Below are positions 63,905 to 64,000 of a stretch of DNA of 64,000 bases, in pieces; positions within the stretch are counted from its first letter, which is position 1, and each line of letters begins with the position of its first letter. The stretch covers positions 1 to 64,000 of the forward strand of contig NZ_JAUNVZ010000001.1 of assembly GCF_030540545.1 (NCBI RefSeq). Direction: 5' to 3'. The DNA is from Rothia sp. (in: high G+C Gram-positive bacteria). Lineage in GTDB: Bacteria; Actinomycetota; Actinomycetes; Actinomycetales; Micrococcaceae. Made by a program: the position numbers and the translations under genes. A model generated the notes under the pieces. The model searched no databases and was not told the DNA's origin. It saw only the letters and a list, made by a program, of their open reading frames with translations.

Positions 63905-64000
63905 CTAAATCATATATTCCACGCTGGAGTGCTCACCCAGAGTGTGGAAGGTACGGCTGTGGTAGACCAGGGGAGCACCCTCGGTATTGTGGCGAATAAA
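63905..64000 (-). CDS. 3' end of an unidentified gene
   Basis: The minus strand is open to the window edge for 31 codons ending TAG at 63905. The readable C-terminus includes RHNTEGAPLVYHSRTF and ends SSVEYMI. It lies 42 bases upstream of the deacylase start and may be in one operon with it. I do not recognise the product from this fragment. Confidence 0.6.
   Translation of the reverse strand, partial: FIRHNTEGAPLVYHSRTFHTLGEHSSVEYMI

Overview
The window is the replication-origin region of an actinobacterial chromosome. Gene content, order and protein style (long acidic or Ala-rich tails, a leaderless-looking GTG/ATG mix, moderate GC by eye) suggest a Micrococcaceae member close to Rothia. 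This is inferred from remembered family resemblance; no search was run. The order cca / nudix / murJ / pseudokinase / trxB / trxA / parB / parA / rsmG / jag / yidC / yidD / rnpA / rpmH / dnaA / dnaN / recF / dciA / gyrB / gyrA / DUF3566 / tRNA-Ile / tRNA-Ala is the conserved actinobacterial origin block. Genes left of dnaA read mostly leftwards and genes right of it read rightwards, as expected around oriC. oriC is placed in the dnaA-dnaN gap (24163-24803), with further DnaA boxes just upstream of dnaA.

Layout. 0.2-8.8 kb: dnaB, a methyltransferase, about 1 kb without genes, a small membrane protein, an ABC exporter pair, the rpsF-ssb-rpsR-rplI operon and a TM2 protein. 9.3-21.9 kb: tRNA maturation (CCA enzyme), a Nudix hydrolase, the lipid II flippase MurJ with a separate pseudokinase-like partner, thioredoxin reductase/thioredoxin, the ParAB chromosome partition genes, and the rsmG-jag-yidC-yidD-rnpA-rpmH cluster. 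22-33.5 kb: initiation, sliding clamp, gap repair, helicase loading and gyrase. 33.6-36.7 kb: tRNA-Ile, a 37-residue protein, and a tRNA-Ala/5S rRNA module present twice as near-identical direct repeats that flank a phosphate transporter operon; no 16S or 23S gene is present. 36.8-50.7 kb: single genes and small operons (cyclophilin, rhomboid protease, shikimate dehydrogenase-like protein, mycoredoxin-like protein, galactokinase, TetR regulator, a Cys/Gly repeat protein, a sodium/proton antiporter, a flavin-dependent monooxygenase/reductase pair, a HAD phosphatase). 50.8-54.8 kb: a mannose-family PTS with a PRD antiterminator. 55.2-64 kb: a two-component system followed by an MMPL transporter, two CrcB fluoride channel subunits, a VanZ protein, an ArgE-type deacylase and the 3' end of one more gene.

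Partition sites are unusually easy to read: eight copies of the ParB site TGTTTCACGTGAAACA (seven exact, one with a single mismatch) lie between 6.1 and 49.8 kb, around parAB and oriC. One sits at the centre of a 60-bp perfect palindrome between trxA and parB, and another lies inside the parB coding sequence.

The main non-textbook signals are: the duplicated tRNA-Ala/5S modules; a second cluster of DnaA-box-like sequences at 39.09-39.35 kb that also shares a TGTAATTACA palindrome with oriC; a 35-base perfectly alternating purine-pyrimidine tract inside oriC; repeated GGTATATACGGTTT elements upstream of the two-component system; a Cys/Gly and Glu-Pro repeat protein; and several loopless perfect palindromes used as intergenic terminators. 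I found no CRISPR array, prophage or insertion sequence.
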